From: Halorussus pelagicus
GTDB taxonomy: Archaea; Halobacteriota; Halobacteria; Halobacteriales; Haladaptataceae
Direction of reading: 5' to 3'
Assembly: GCF_004087835.1 (NCBI RefSeq)
Contig: NZ_CP035119.1
Location: 1,488,001-1,552,000, forward strand
Length of the DNA stretch: 64,000 nucleotides
Of this stretch, positions 17,323 through 27,090 are shown in pieces. Under the pieces are notes generated by a model. It had not been told where the DNA came from. It made no database searches and saw nothing but the letters and a program-made list of their open reading frames with translations. Each line of letters begins with the position of its first letter. Position 1 is the first letter of the stretch. Position numbers and translations under genes: made by a program.

Positions 17323-18033
17323 ATGAGTACCATGGAAACGCGCGACCGCGACATGGCCGAGGCGACAGTCGTCGTGGTCGATTACGGACTAGGCAACCTC
17401 CGGAGCGTCACGCGGGGGTTGGAGCGTGCGGGGGCCACCGTCGAGGTCAGCGACGACCCCGATACCTTCGAGTCCGCCGACGGCGTCGTCCTGCCAGGCG
17501 TCGGGGCGTTCCGCGAGGGCGTCGAAAACGCGGGACCGTACCGGGACGCGCTCCTCGAAGTCGCCGAGAACGGCACGCCCGTCTTCGGCATCTGTCTCGG
17601 CATGCAGATGCTCCTCACGACCAGCGAGGAGGCCGAACGAGACAGTGGCGTCCGCGGTGAAGAGTCCGAAGACGACGGGCGTGCCGGTGGACACGCGGGC
17701 GACGTGCGCGGACTCAACCTGATTCCGGGCACGAACGTCCGCTTCGCGCAGGGCCAGAAGGTCCCGCACATGGGGTGGAACGAACTCGACGTAACACGCG
17801 ACCATCCACTTGTCGAGGGGGTCAACGGCGAGTATGCGTACTTCGTCCACTCGTACTACGCGGTCCCCGAGGACGAGGACGCCGTCGTCGCCACGTCCGA
17901 TTACGGAACTGAGTTCCCCGCGGTCATCGCCAACGAGGACGGGACCATTTTCGGAACGCAGTTCCACCCCGAGAAGAGCGGTGAGACCGGACTCCGAATC
18001 CTCCGGAACTTCGTTGACATCTGCGCCGAGTGA
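17323..18033 (+). CDS. hisH: Imidazole glycerol phosphate synthase glutaminase subunit HisH
   Basis: HisH hydrolyses glutamine to supply ammonia to HisF in histidine biosynthesis. The 236-residue protein shows DYGLGNLRSV (20-29), LPGVGAFR, the nucleophile region GICLGMQML with Cys91, and the C-terminal FGTQFHPEKSG supplying His and Glu of the triad. A haloarchaeal insertion rich in Asp/Glu/Gly (about 101-127) follows the nucleophile segment. An alternative start at MAEATVVVVDYG is possible. The other his gene in the window, hisG, is 26 kb away, so the pathway genes are scattered. Confidence 0.95.
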   Translation: MSTMETRDRDMAEATVVVVDYGLGNLRSVTRGLERAGATVEVSDDPDTFESADGVVLPGVGAFREGVENAGPYRDALLEVAENGTPVFGICLGMQMLLTTSEEAERDSGVRGEESEDDGRAGGHAGDVRGLNLIPGTNVRFAQGQKVPHMGWNELDVTRDHPLVEGVNGEYAYFVHSYYAVPEDEDAVVATSDYGTEFPAVIANEDGTIFGTQFHPEKSGETGLRILRNFVDICAE

Positions 18034-18209
18034 GTGGCAGTCCGTTTCTACGTCTTCGTCGTCCGCCGGGACAGCGCAGGCCGTATCAGAATCGAGCAAT
18101 TACCAAAATATATAAATTAAGATATAATTATGGGTTCTTCACAGTATTAGATAATAAAAATAAAGATTTTACAACAAATAATTAAACAATAAAACACGAC
18201 AATATTACT

Positions 18210-18344
18210 ATGAATGCCTGCACTCGGAAGCCGCATCGGATTCACGGTACTGGGAATCGCGTTCACCGGCGGTGGTCTGCCGCACCGATCACGGCAGACG
18301 CCCCGATTACTGAGTCGCCGATTACGGGTCCGATCACATGGTAA
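18210..18344 (+). CDS. Candidate 44-residue peptide with PIT repeats
   Basis: An ATG in the AT-rich island opens a 44-codon frame. Its C-terminal third reads APITADAPITESPITGPITW, i.e. four copies of Pro-Ile-Thr at intervals of six, five and four residues. The DNA copies (ccgatcac, ccgattac, ccgattac, ccgatcac at 18285, 18303, 18318 and 18330) are spaced by multiples of three, which favours a protein-level repeat. One Cys (residue 4) is present. No Shine-Dalgarno motif precedes it, but leaderless starts are common here. Whether it is translated is unknown. Confidence 0.35.
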   Translation: MNACTRKPHRIHGTGNRVHRRWSAAPITADAPITESPITGPITW

Positions 18345-18479
18345 CTGATACTCCGGTCTCGCTTGACTCTTTTACTGGTCAAATCTTACTCTAATTTAGA
18401 ATAGTTTCTATTATAGTCAGCTATCTATACATAAGATTTAATACTATTGTGGCTCGTGGATGTATGTAGGAGGTGAACT

Positions 18480-18539
18480 ATGATGTACGGTATCGTACAA
18501 CGCGTTATGCCGCCCTGTGGCGGTAACGTTTGGTGTTGA
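18480..18539 (+). CDS. Candidate 19-residue micropeptide with strong ribosome-binding site
   Basis: The frame encodes MMYGIVQRVMPPCGGNVWC. It is preceded by aggaggtga (18468-18476), a nine-base match to the anti-Shine-Dalgarno end of 16S rRNA and the strongest such site I noticed in the window. Spacing is three bases to the first ATG and six to the second. TATA-like sequence lies upstream in the AT-rich island. It has two cysteines and a terminal WC. The next co-directional gene is about 590 bases on, so it does not look like a leader peptide. Function is unknown. Confidence 0.42.
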   Translation: MMYGIVQRVMPPCGGNVWC

Positions 18540-18591
18540 GACGGGTCTGTTCGCAGACCGACAGGCGTACAGTTGCTAAACTACCGCATTT

Positions 18592-18939
18592 CTAGAGAAA
18601 ATCGCGCACGTCGGAGTACCACATGTCGTGGTCGTCTACCTCGCCAACCCGACGCGCGATGGCGACGGCGATGACGTGCCAGCAGAGGTCGGTCGGGTCC
18701 TCGGGGTCGAGATTGTACTCGCTGTCCCGACAGCCACAGCCGCGGCCCTCCACGACGTACTCCTCGTCGTGACCGACAACGACGGTGAAATCTCGGTACT
18801 CCTTGACCCGGCCCTCCGAGACGGCTTCGATGGCCTGCGCGCCTCGGTCGTCGTGGACCGACAGAATGGCGTTCGTGACCTCGGGGGTGAGTTCGCCCGC
18901 CGCATCGAGGTCGGCTTGCCACTCTTCGACGGCGTTCAC
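18592..18939 (-). CDS. SWIM zinc-finger domain protein, short form
   Basis: With the GTG start at 18939 the protein has 115 residues. The SWIM motif is C68-x-C70 followed by C86-x-H88 (GCGC and LCWHV), a zinc finger proposed to bind DNA or protein partners. Before it lies a short strand-rich region, [17 protein letters not shown]. The longer open frame upstream is Ser/Thr/Arg-rich, has no homology and overlaps the divergent trm1 region, so it was rejected. A second SWIM protein is encoded at 59363-60061. The function is not known. Confidence 0.82.
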   Translation of the reverse strand: MNAVEEWQADLDAAGELTPEVTNAILSVHDDRGAQAIEAVSEGRVKEYRDFTVVVGHDEEYVVEGRGCGCRDSEYNLDPEDPTDLCWHVIAVAIARRVGEVDDHDMWYSDVRDFL

Positions 18940-19126
18940 GGGGACCGCCTCCGAAGCGCGCGCTCGGGACTCTCGGGCACTGTATCGTCGGCCGGGAACA
19001 CGACAGAGGCGTTCGGACGGCGGGACTAAACCGGTTCCGGTGTCGCGCGTTCGCGTCGAAGTCGAGTCGGCCGACGCCGAGCGAACCAATCGGTTCGCTT
19101 TTCGCCGGGGAGCGACGACTACGGGC

Positions 19127-20236
19127 ATGAACGTCAGCGAAGGCGGGGTCGAGGTCGAAGTCCCCGAACAGGCCGACGAGGGAATCGGCGACGAGGTGTT
19201 TTTCAACCCGGTGCAGGAGTTGAACCGCGATTTGACAGTGGCGACGCTCCGGGCCTACCGCGACCGAGAGCCGCGCGCCGAATACTACCTCGACGCGATG
19301 GCGGCCAGCGGCGTCCGGGGCGTCCGCGCCGCGGCCGAGGGGTGGAACGCCACGCTCGCGGACATCGACGAGGAGGCCATCGAACTCTGCCGCCGGAATC
19401 TCGACCGGAACGACCTCGACGCCGAAGTCGTCCAGCGCGACGCCAACGCGCTGATGCACGAGGAGGTTTTCGACGTGGTGGACATCGACCCGTTCGGGAC
19501 GCCGATTCCGTTCGCGGACGCCGCGTTCGCCAACACCCGCGATTTGGTCTGTGTCACCGCGACTGACACCGCGCCGCTCTGTGGGGCGCACTTCCACAGC
19601 GGCGTCCGCAAGTACAGCGCGGTCCCGCGCAACACCGACTACCACGCCGAGATGGGCGTCCGAATCCTGCTGTCGGCGATGGCACGCACGGCCGCGCGCT
19701 ACGACGCGGGCGTCACGCCTATCCTCACGCACGCGACCAACCACTACGTTCGGACCTACCTCGAACTCGACCACAGCGCGAGCGACGCCAACGCCGCAAT
19801 CGATGAGTTGGGCCACGTCTACCACTGCGAGGACTGTCTCCACCGCGAACACGACCACGGCCTCGTCGCCGACCCCTTCGACTCCTGTCCGGAGTGTGAC
19901 AGCGAACGAATGTTGACCGCCGGACCGCTGTGGCTTGGAGCGACTCACGACGCCGAGTTCGTGGCGGCCGTCCGCGACGAACTCGATGCGTCGATGGGCA
20001 CCGCGAGCAAGATCGAGCGACTGCTGAACACGCTCGAAGGCGAACTCCACCTGCCGACCCACTACGACCAGCACCGACTCTGCAAGGAGTGGAGTCGCAC
20101 GGCCTCGGGCATGGACGAGTTTCTCGACGGTCTCCGGGACGCTGGCTACGAGGCGTCGAGAACCCACTACGGCGGGACGACGTTCAAGACGCGCGCGACC
20201 GTCGAAGATATTCGAGCCGCGACACGAAACTCCTAA
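19127..20236 (+). CDS. trm1: tRNA (guanine26-N2)-dimethyltransferase Trm1
   Basis: Trm1 uses S-adenosylmethionine to make N2,N2-dimethylguanosine at tRNA position 26. The 369-residue protein begins [15 protein letters not shown] and shows [12 protein letters not shown], the SAM motif ASGVRGVR (60-67), [11 protein letters not shown] (119-129), and a Cys-rich zinc segment CEDC...CPEC around 228-248. The ATG at 19127 fits the family; the open frame continues upstream but overlaps the SWIM gene on the other strand. Length is typical of archaeal Trm1. Confidence 0.95.
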   Translation: MNVSEGGVEVEVPEQADEGIGDEVFFNPVQELNRDLTVATLRAYRDREPRAEYYLDAMAASGVRGVRAAAEGWNATLADIDEEAIELCRRNLDRNDLDAEVVQRDANALMHEEVFDVVDIDPFGTPIPFADAAFANTRDLVCVTATDTAPLCGAHFHSGVRKYSAVPRNTDYHAEMGVRILLSAMARTAARYDAGVTPILTHATNHYVRTYLELDHSASDANAAIDELGHVYHCEDCLHREHDHGLVADPFDSCPECDSERMLTAGPLWLGATHDAEFVAAVRDELDASMGTASKIERLLNTLEGELHLPTHYDQHRLCKEWSRTASGMDEFLDGLRDAGYEASRTHYGGTTFKTRATVEDIRAATRNS

Positions 20237-20299
20237 AGTCGGGGTTCACGACCGAATACCCGTCGTCGTGCCAGTGAATATTTGTATCTCGTTGGCGAA

Positions 20300-21547
20300 A
20301 TGACTCGCGTGTCCAGTCTCGGAACCGCAGTGAGCGTCGGTCGCTCGGTCGTCGAGGAGGCCCGCGAACAGGAGATTACCTTCCTCGCGGCGAGCACGGC
20401 CTACTACGCCTTCGTCTCGCTCATCCCGCTGTTGCTGCTTGCCTTCGTCGTCATCTCGTTCGTGGCGACCGACCAGTTCGCGCGGGATGTCGTCAGTCAG
20501 GCCTCGGGGCTACTGACGGCGACCGGACAGGAACAGATCGTCGAGTTCATCACGAACCCGCAGGGACGAGGCGGGACGACCATCATCGGACTGGTCGTGC
20601 TGGCGTGGAGCGCGATAAAGGTGTTTCGCGGCTTCGACGAGGCGTTCTCGGCTATCTACGCGGCCGACACCAAGACGGGCATCGCCGAGCAGGTCAAAGA
20701 CGCGCTGATAGTATTGGCCGCCATCGGCGCGGGCGTGGTCGTGGTCGTGCTGACCGGTACGGTGACGGCGCTGTTCCCCGAGTTCCCCTTTGTCGATGCC
20801 ATCACGACGCTGATTCAACTGCTCGCGCTGGTTCCCCTGTTCCTCCCGCTGTACATCGTCTTCCCCGACGATGACGTTTCGGTTCGGGAGGCGCTTCCCG
20901 GTGCCGTGGTCGTGACCATCGGTTGGACGGTTCTGCAAGTGCTGTTCCGCATCTACGCGGGCGTCTCCTCGACCAGCCCCTCGCAGTTTCTCGGTACGGC
21001 GCTCCTGCTGGTGACGTGGCTCTACTTCGCCAGCATCCTCGTCCTGCTGGGCGGCGTCGTCAACGTCGTCCTCGCAAATCGCGGTAGCTATGCGGAACGA
21101 ACAAAACAGTCGGAGACCGAACGTATCGAACGCAAACAAAAACTACTCTCCCGATACATGACCGACGACGAATCCGCTCCCGACATCGTGGAACTCCGCG
21201 ACGAGTTGCGGGAGCTGCGAGCCGACGTTGAATCGTTCGAAGAGGACATCGAATCTCGGACCGTCGAGAAACCCGAGGTCGAGTCGGAACTGAAGCAGTA
21301 CGTCCGCAAGCGGATGCGTCGCGGCCACGCTCGCGGCTGGGGTCCTTACCTCGTGTTGCTGTACGGGACCGCGATGACCATCGCGGCGTTCTACTGGCTC
21401 GAGCAGTTCTGGGCCATCTTCGCCATGACCATCGTCTGGCTCTCGACGCTCGGACTCTACGCGCTGATGGTGATGCTCGGGTTCGGCGTCGGCGTACTGA
21501 GCCTCCCCGGCCGCATCGGCGACCGAATCGGCAACTTCCGGTCGTAG
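20300..21547 (+). CDS. YihY/BrkB-family membrane protein
   Basis: The 415-residue protein begins MTRVSSLGTAVSVG and contains about six transmembrane helices, with FLAASTAYYAFVSLIPLLLL at the start. This is the conserved YihY/UPF0761 N-terminal motif. A cytoplasmic coiled, charged segment (about 265-340, rich in Glu/Arg) precedes two more hydrophobic segments. The family was once annotated as RNase BN, which is not supported; transport or envelope roles are suspected. A PAP2 gene follows 33 bases after the stop, so the two may be co-transcribed. Confidence 0.88.
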   Translation: MTRVSSLGTAVSVGRSVVEEAREQEITFLAASTAYYAFVSLIPLLLLAFVVISFVATDQFARDVVSQASGLLTATGQEQIVEFITNPQGRGGTTIIGLVVLAWSAIKVFRGFDEAFSAIYAADTKTGIAEQVKDALIVLAAIGAGVVVVVLTGTVTALFPEFPFVDAITTLIQLLALVPLFLPLYIVFPDDDVSVREALPGAVVVTIGWTVLQVLFRIYAGVSSTSPSQFLGTALLLVTWLYFASILVLLGGVVNVVLANRGSYAERTKQSETERIERKQKLLSRYMTDDESAPDIVELRDELRELRADVESFEEDIESRTVEKPEVESELKQYVRKRMRRGHARGWGPYLVLLYGTAMTIAAFYWLEQFWAIFAMTIVWLSTLGLYALMVMLGFGVGVLSLPGRIGDRIGNFRS

Positions 21548-21580
21548 CGTATATTTTTCTCCCGCGATTAGCTCCACTCC

Positions 21581-22408
21581 ATGCCCGGACGCGGACTCGG
21601 CGTCCCCGAGGCGTTCGAACGACTGCTCTCGCCGTGGATACGCGAGCTATTCGCGCTCCTGACCCAGTTGGGCGACGCGTGGTTCCTCTTTACCGCGGTC
21701 GCGTTCCTCTACTGGTTCGGGAACCGACGACGCGGCGCGTTCGCGCTCTCGGCGATTCTCGGCGCGCTGGCGCTGACGCTCGCGCTCAAGGGACTGTTCG
21801 CGCTTCCCCGCCCGCCGACCGAGTTGCACGTCGGCCACGCCAGCGGCTACGGCTTCCCGAGCGGTCACGCCATCGGCGCGACGGTTCTGTGGGGACTGCT
21901 CGCGCTCGTCTTCGAGCGGGGCACCCACCGGTGGCGCGCAATCGCGGCGGGAACCGTCGTCGCGGTCGTGGCGACCTCTCGACTCGTCATCGGCGTCCAC
22001 TACGTCGCCGACGTGGTCATCGGCATCGCGGTCGGTCTGGTGTATCTCGGGGCACTGCTGTACGTGGCCGACTGGAATCCGACCCGCGGGTTCGTCGTCG
22101 CGGCCGGACTGAGCCTCGCGGCGCTCATCACGAACGGCATCACTCCCGATTCGGCTGCCATGCTCGCGGGTATCGTCGGTGCCGGAGCGACGTGGTGGGC
22201 GCTAAACGGGACCCCCAGCGGGACGGTCCGTCTGCCCGCCGCCGTCGCGGGACTGGCAGCGTTCGGTGCAGTCGGCTACGCGGGCAACGAACTCGCGCTC
22301 CCGCTCGCCGGGGTGTTCGCCCTGAATCTGGTGGTCCCCGCGGGAATTTTGCTGTTACCGCTAGTTGTCGAACGCGCGAAAAGCGGGCGGTCGGCGTCGC
22401 CGACCTAA
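21581..22408 (+). CDS. PAP2-family membrane phosphatase
   Basis: The 275-residue integral membrane protein shows all three PAP2 phosphatase motifs: KGLFALPRPP (motif 1), YGFPSGHA (motif 2, with the catalytic His) and SRLVIGVHYVADV (motif 3). It would dephosphorylate lipid phosphates such as isoprenoid pyrophosphates or archaetidylglycerol phosphate at the membrane. After motif 3 there are further hydrophobic segments to the C-terminus. It follows the YihY-like gene closely on the same strand. Confidence 0.9.
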   Translation: MPGRGLGVPEAFERLLSPWIRELFALLTQLGDAWFLFTAVAFLYWFGNRRRGAFALSAILGALALTLALKGLFALPRPPTELHVGHASGYGFPSGHAIGATVLWGLLALVFERGTHRWRAIAAGTVVAVVATSRLVIGVHYVADVVIGIAVGLVYLGALLYVADWNPTRGFVVAAGLSLAALITNGITPDSAAMLAGIVGAGATWWALNGTPSGTVRLPAAVAGLAAFGAVGYAGNELALPLAGVFALNLVVPAGILLLPLVVERAKSGRSASPT

Positions 22409-22442
22409 GAAGGAATGCCGTCCTGAACCGTCGGCCCGAGAG

Positions 22443-23813
22443 TCAGAACTTTTCGAGGTACTTCTCTTCCTCCCACGAGGAGACGTGAGCCTTGTAGTCG
22501 GCGAAGTCGGCGCGCTTGGCCTGCGCGAACTTCTCGGTGACGTGTTCGCCGAGTGCATCCCGAACTACCTCGTCGTCTTCGAGCGCATCGACGGCCTGCC
22601 CGAGACTGCCGGGGAGCGTGGTGATGCCGTACTCGTCGAGTTTGGCGTCGTCGAACTCGTAGATGTCCTCGCGGACGGGTTCGCCGGGGTCGGCATCGTT
22701 CTCGATGCCTTCGAGTCCGGCCTTGATGACGACTGCCAGCGCGAGGTAGGGGTTACACGACGGGTCGGGACTCCGAATCTCGAAGCGGGAACTCGCGCCC
22801 GCGGCGTCCGGAACGCGGATGAGCGCCGAGCGGTTCACGTCGCTCCACGCCACGTAGACGGGTGCCTCGTAGCCGGGAACGAGGCGTTTGTAGGAGTTGA
22901 CCGTCGGGTTCGTGACCGCGGTGAAGGCCTCGGCGTGGTTCAGCACGCCGCCCATGAAGTTGTACGCCGTCTCGCTGAGGTTGAATTCGTCGTCCTCGTC
23001 GGCGAAGGCGTTGCCGTCCTCGTCGAAGAGGCTGATGTGGCTGTGCATGCCCGAGCCGTTAATTTCGCCGATGGGCTTGGGCATGAACGTCGCGTGGAGG
23101 TCGTTTTTCTCCGCGACTGCGCGCACGACCGCCCGGAACGTCGAGATGTTGTCGGCCGCCGAGAGCGCGTCGTCGTACTTGAAGTTGATCTCGTGCTGGC
23201 CCTCCGCGACCTCGTGGTGGCTGGCCTCGACCTCGAAGCCCATCTTCTCCAGCGTGAAGATGATTTCGCGGCGCACGTCGCTGGCGAGGTCCTTGGGCGC
23301 GAGGTCGAAGTAACCGCCCGCGTCGTGGGGGATGGTCGTCGCCTTCCCGTTCTCGTCTTTCTCGAACAGGAAGAACTCGGGTTCGGGACCGATGCTGACC
23401 GAGTAGCCCATCTCCTCGGCCTCGGCGAGGACGCTCTTGAGAACTTGGCGGGGACCGCCCTCGAACGGCGTCCCGTCCGTGTTCACCACGTCACAGATGA
23501 GACGAGCGCTCGCGGTGTCGCCGTCCGAGCGCCACGGGAGGATGGCGAACGTCTCGGGGTCGGGTTCGAGACGCATGTCGCTCTCTTGAATCCGAACGAA
23601 TCCTTCGATAGAAGAGCCGTCGAACCAGATGCCCTCCTCGAAGGCCTTCTCGACCTGCGAGGCGGGCACGCTGACGTTCTTGACGGTTCCTGTGATGTCG
23701 GTAAACTGGAGGCGAACGAAGTCAACGTTCTCGGCTTCGATCTGGTCGAGTACGTCCTGTTCGGCTTCGGTCAGCCCCGATTCCTCGCTCGCGGTGATTT
23801 GTCCATCCGTCAT
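22443..23813 (-). CDS. glnA: Glutamine synthetase, type I
   Basis: Glutamine synthetase makes glutamine from glutamate, ammonia and ATP. The 456-residue protein contains [24 protein letters not shown] (the conserved D-G-S-S region), [49 protein letters not shown], and [19 protein letters not shown], all GS I hallmarks. The usual C-terminal adenylylation tyrosine motif of bacterial GSI-beta is not obvious. The gene is divergent from an Lrp-family regulator with about 126 bases between them, a pairing known in haloarchaea and suggesting regulation by that Lrp. Confidence 0.96.
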   Translation of the reverse strand: MTDGQITASEESGLTEAEQDVLDQIEAENVDFVRLQFTDITGTVKNVSVPASQVEKAFEEGIWFDGSSIEGFVRIQESDMRLEPDPETFAILPWRSDGDTASARLICDVVNTDGTPFEGGPRQVLKSVLAEAEEMGYSVSIGPEPEFFLFEKDENGKATTIPHDAGGYFDLAPKDLASDVRREIIFTLEKMGFEVEASHHEVAEGQHEINFKYDDALSAADNISTFRAVVRAVAEKNDLHATFMPKPIGEINGSGMHSHISLFDEDGNAFADEDDEFNLSETAYNFMGGVLNHAEAFTAVTNPTVNSYKRLVPGYEAPVYVAWSDVNRSALIRVPDAAGASSRFEIRSPDPSCNPYLALAVVIKAGLEGIENDADPGEPVREDIYEFDDAKLDEYGITTLPGSLGQAVDALEDDEVVRDALGEHVTEKFAQAKRADFADYKAHVSSWEEEKYLEKF

Positions 23814-23887
23814 CTTTGTCGTCGTTATTCACGACAACGTGGACTACTAAAACCTTATTGGTCTGCGCAATTCTGCCTTTACCCGAA

Positions 23888-23913
23888 TAGAATTGGATAT
23901 TCGTAAAATTCTA
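23888..23913. promoter_or_regulatory. Inverted repeat between glnA and lrp, candidate Lrp operator
   Basis: TAGAATT (23888-23894) and AATTCTA (23907-23913) form a perfect seven-base inverted repeat with a 12-base spacer. A nested pair GAATA (23885-23889) and TATTC (23898-23902) also occurs. The site lies in the divergent glnA-lrp spacer, 27 bases before the lrp ATG. Lrp-family regulators bind such AT-rich dyads; binding here is inferred. Confidence 0.45.
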
Positions 23914-23939
23914 AAGGGTGGCGACCGTCGTCAAACGCA

Positions 23940-24401
23940 ATGACGTACGAAAACCTCGACGCGAAGTTGGTGAATGCGCTATTGGGCGACGGCCGAGCGA
24001 GTTTGCGGAGTCTCGCGGAGGACCTCAACGTATCGGTCACGACCATCTCGAATCATCTCAACGACCTCGAAGAACAGGGTATCATCGACGGCTACACGCC
24101 GAAGGTTGACTACGACGAACTCGGTTACGACGTGACCGCGATCATTCAACTCAAAGTAGAGGGCAATGCACTGGCTGACGTGACCGAAAACCTCCGGAGC
24201 CACGACCAAATGATAAGCGTCTACGAGGTCACGGGCGATTACGACATCATCGCGGTCGGAAAGTTCGCCGACACCGACGGGATGAATCGGGGCATCAAGA
24301 CCCTGCTCAACGACCCGGACATCAAGGAGAGCAACACCAGCGTCGTTCTGAACGCCGCCAGCGAACACGAGCAGTTCGAACTCGACATCGACGAGAACTG
24401 A
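23940..24401 (+). CDS. lrp: Lrp/AsnC-family transcriptional regulator
   Basis: The 153-residue protein has an N-terminal winged helix ([20 protein letters not shown] and [20 protein letters not shown]). It ends in a RAM/AsnC effector domain with [13 protein letters not shown] and [15 protein letters not shown]. Lrp proteins form octamers and respond to amino acids. Being divergent from glnA, it probably controls glnA and itself; Halobacterium has a similar lrp next to glnA. The regulator's effector cannot be told, although glutamine is plausible from context. Confidence 0.93.
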   Translation: MTYENLDAKLVNALLGDGRASLRSLAEDLNVSVTTISNHLNDLEEQGIIDGYTPKVDYDELGYDVTAIIQLKVEGNALADVTENLRSHDQMISVYEVTGDYDIIAVGKFADTDGMNRGIKTLLNDPDIKESNTSVVLNAASEHEQFELDIDEN

Positions 24402-24473
24402 ATTCGCCCCGACTATCTCTCCGGTTGATTTAGTATCGACAGGCTTTCAAGCAACCGAGAGTAGTGGTCCCTA

Positions 24474-25127
24474 ATGAGTCTTATCGCCGAGTTCTCGCTT
24501 CGGTCGTCGGAACTCGTGCTGTCGGCCGCGCTTGACGCGGCCCCGGACGTGACCGTCGAACTCGAACAGCAGATGGCCACCGAGTTCGACGCGCCCGTAG
24601 TGTTGTTCTGGGCGTTCGGCGGTGATTTCGACCGACTCGAAACTGGACTCGAACGAGATGCCTCGGTCCGCGAGAGTACCGTTATCGAGGAGTTCGGCGG
24701 GCGGAAGCTCTTTCGGGTCCGTCTGGATACCGACAATCTCTGCCCTATCTATCCGCTCTATCAGCGTCTCGGCGCGTCGCCGATGGCCGCGACCGGCACG
24801 GCAAACGGGTGGGAGCGACGAGTTCGATTTCCGGACCGGGACTCGGTAGTCGAGATGCGGCGACTCTGCACCGAGCGAGACGTGACGTTTCGCCTCCGGC
24901 GGCTCTACACCCCCGGCGACACGGAACTCGAAGACGAGTTCGGTCTGAGTTCCGAGCAGCGCGACGCGCTGACGACCGCCGAGCGGGTGGGCTACTTCGA
25001 GGTTCCGCGCGATGTGGCGCTTGACGAACTGGGCGAGGAACTCGACGTTAGCGGCCAATCGGCCTCCGAGCGACTCCGGCGGGGTATCTCGAAACTCGTC
25101 TCGAACACGCTCCTGAGCGATTTCTGA
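24474..25127 (+). CDS. Bat-like helix-turn-helix regulator (HTH-10)
   Basis: The 217-residue protein has a short N-terminal beta-rich sensing region and ends with an HTH-10 domain (about 160-215). Its motif is LTTAERVGYFEVPRDVALDE followed by LGEELDVSGQSASERLRRG and ISKLVSNTL. This domain is shared with the bacterio-opsin activator Bat and many haloarchaeal regulators. No PAS or GAF domain precedes it. It starts 72 bases after lrp on the same strand. Its target is unknown. Confidence 0.88.
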   Translation: MSLIAEFSLRSSELVLSAALDAAPDVTVELEQQMATEFDAPVVLFWAFGGDFDRLETGLERDASVRESTVIEEFGGRKLFRVRLDTDNLCPIYPLYQRLGASPMAATGTANGWERRVRFPDRDSVVEMRRLCTERDVTFRLRRLYTPGDTELEDEFGLSSEQRDALTTAERVGYFEVPRDVALDELGEELDVSGQSASERLRRGISKLVSNTLLSDF

Positions 25128-25352
25128 CCACTGCACCCGAGACGCGTCTCTGCGCGAATGCACCGAGATTTTCCGATTGTTGGACATCGACGGCTCTCGC
25201 TGGATGGACGCTCGGCTCTGCAAGCGAGTGCGAAAGAAAGCAAAACGAAATGGGTTCCGAGACGCGGTGTCAGACGACAGCGCGCGACTGAATCGGACAG
25301 TCGGTCGGTGCGGGTCGGTGGTCGGAGTGTAAAGGGAGGCAGTGGGCCTATT

Positions 25353-27047
25353 TTACATTGCGCCGCCCATGCCGCCCATACCGCCCATGCCGCCCATGCC
25401 GCCGCCCATACCGCCGGGACCGCCAGCGCCGGGTCCGCCGTCGCCGCCGTCGTCGCCGTCAACCTGACCGCCTTTCAGGTCGCCCGCGGCGATAACGTCG
25501 TCAATGCGGAGCAGCATGACGGCCGCCTCGGTGGCGGACTCGATGGCTTGGGTCTTGACTCGGAGGGGTTCGACCACGCCGTCTTCCTCCATGTTCACGA
25601 CTTCGCCCGTGTAGGCGTCGAGACCGGACTCGAAGTTACCGGCGTCGTGCTGACTGCGGAGGTCAACCAGCGAGTCGATGGGGTCGAGACCCGCGTTCTC
25701 GGCGAGGGTGCGCGGGATGACTTCGAGGGTGTCGGCGAACGCTTCGACCGCGAGCTGTTCGCGGCCGCCCACGGAGTCGGCGTAGTCGCGCAGTTCGAGC
25801 GCGAGTTCCGTCTCGGGCGCGCCGCCGCCGGGGACGACTTTGCCGTCCTCCAGCGTGACGCGCACGACGCCGAGACTGTCCTCGATGGCGCGCTCGACTT
25901 CGTCCACGACGTGTTCGGTGCCGCCGCGGAGGATGAGGCTGACGGACTTGGCCTCTTCGACATCCTCGACGAAGATGCGCTGGTCGCCGCCGACATCCTT
26001 CTGCGCAACGGAGCCAGCGAAGCCGAGGTCCTCGTCCTCGATGTCGCTGACGTTGCTGATGACGTTTGCGCCCGTCGAGCGGGCGAGCTTGCTCAGGTCG
26101 TCGGACTTGGCGCGGCGGACCGCGATGATGCCCGCTTCCGCGAGGAAGTGCTGGGCCATGTCGTCGATGCCGCCGTCCACGAAGACAACGTCAGCGCCGA
26201 CGGCTTCGAGTTCGTCAACCATCTCGCGGAGCTGCTCCTCCTCTTGGTCGAGGAAGTTCTGAAGCTGGTCGGGGTCGGTGACGTTGACTTCGGCGTCGAT
26301 TTCGGTCTCCTTGATTTCGAGGGCGTCGTCGAGCAGGGCGATGTTGGCGTCCTCGACGAAGTAGGGCATGTTCTCGTGGACGCGCTCCTTGTCCACGATG
26401 ACGCCTTCGACGAGTTCGGACTGGTCGATGGAACCGCCGACGACGGTCTCGACCTTGATGTTGTCCGTATCGACTCCCTCGTCGTCGGCGACGCTCTGGA
26501 CCGCGCGAACGACGAGTTCGGCGAGGTAGTCCTTGGAGTTCTCCGCGCCCTTGCCGGTCATCGCGGTGGACGCGATGCGTTCGAGGGTCTCGGTGTCGTC
26601 GGCGTCCACGTCGATTGCCTTCTCTTCGAGGAGGTCCTTGGCCTTCTCGGCGGCCTGACGGTACCCCTGTGCGAGCGTGGTCGCGTGGATGTCCTGTTCG
26701 AGGAGGTCCTCGGCCGTTTCGAGGAGTTCACCGGCGACGACGACCGCGCTGGTCGTGCCGTCGCCGACCTCGTTCTCCTGCGTCTCGGAGACTTCCACGA
26801 CCATGTTGGCCGCGGGGTGCTCGATGTCCATCTCCTTGAGGATGGTGACGCCGTCGTTCGTGACGACGACTTCGCCCGTGGAGTCCACGAGCATCTTGTC
26901 CATGCCTTTCGGTCCGAGTGTCGTCCGAACGGCCTCGGCGACGGCGGTCCCGGCGGTGATGTTCATCGACTGCGCGTCCTTTCCGGAGGTTCGCTGGCTG
27001 TCCTCGGAAAGTACAATCATCGGCTGGTTGCCCATTCGTTGTGCCAT
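25353..27047 (-). CDS. Thermosome (group II chaperonin) subunit
   Basis: The 564-residue protein is a CCT/thermosome subunit: [31 protein letters not shown], the ATPase motif [16 protein letters not shown], and [17 protein letters not shown]. It ends in repeated Gly-Gly-Met units (from about residue 540), the flexible cavity-facing tail common in group II chaperonins. It folds proteins in an ATP-driven double ring in the cytoplasm. A strong TATA/BRE element lies just upstream. Haloarchaea usually carry two or three paralogues; which one this is cannot be fixed here. Confidence 0.96.
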   Translation of the reverse strand: MAQRMGNQPMIVLSEDSQRTSGKDAQSMNITAGTAVAEAVRTTLGPKGMDKMLVDSTGEVVVTNDGVTILKEMDIEHPAANMVVEVSETQENEVGDGTTSAVVVAGELLETAEDLLEQDIHATTLAQGYRQAAEKAKDLLEEKAIDVDADDTETLERIASTAMTGKGAENSKDYLAELVVRAVQSVADDEGVDTDNIKVETVVGGSIDQSELVEGVIVDKERVHENMPYFVEDANIALLDDALEIKETEIDAEVNVTDPDQLQNFLDQEEEQLREMVDELEAVGADVVFVDGGIDDMAQHFLAEAGIIAVRRAKSDDLSKLARSTGANVISNVSDIEDEDLGFAGSVAQKDVGGDQRIFVEDVEEAKSVSLILRGGTEHVVDEVERAIEDSLGVVRVTLEDGKVVPGGGAPETELALELRDYADSVGGREQLAVEAFADTLEVIPRTLAENAGLDPIDSLVDLRSQHDAGNFESGLDAYTGEVVNMEEDGVVEPLRVKTQAIESATEAAVMLLRIDDVIAAGDLKGGQVDGDDGGDGGPGAGGPGGMGGGMGGMGGMGGMGGAM

Positions 27048-27074
27048 GTGTACCTGATAGATTGATTGCCATTC

Positions 27075-27090
27075 TATATAAAGCTTTCCC
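27075..27090 (-). promoter_or_regulatory. Thermosome gene BRE/TATA promoter
   Basis: On the minus strand the sequence gggaaagctttatatag contains a purine-rich BRE next to a TATA box (27075-27083). The box lies about 28 bases before the thermosome ATG, so transcription should start only a few bases ahead of it and give an almost leaderless mRNA. Strong match to the archaeal promoter consensus. Confidence 0.7.

Larger units (their letters stand above)
18034..18591. other. AT-rich island between hisH and a SWIM gene
   Basis: About 560 bases with a sharp fall in GC at 18090-18220 and again at 18370-18460. Outside two micro-ORFs (18210-18344 and 18480-18539) no protein-length frame is supported. 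The AT-rich stretches contain several TATA-like motifs such as atttaatac at 18437-18445. No repeat, transposase or tRNA was found. Confidence 0.6.

Noticed and set aside
22365..23906. Long plus-strand open frame opposite glnA
   Set aside because: The minus strand encodes an unmistakable glutamine synthetase; the plus frame has no motif and is typical antisense openness in a high-GC genome.
25158..27065. 635-codon plus-strand frame opposite the thermosome gene
   Set aside because: It is an antisense shadow with Val/Asp/Gly composition; the thermosome frame carries all chaperonin motifs.
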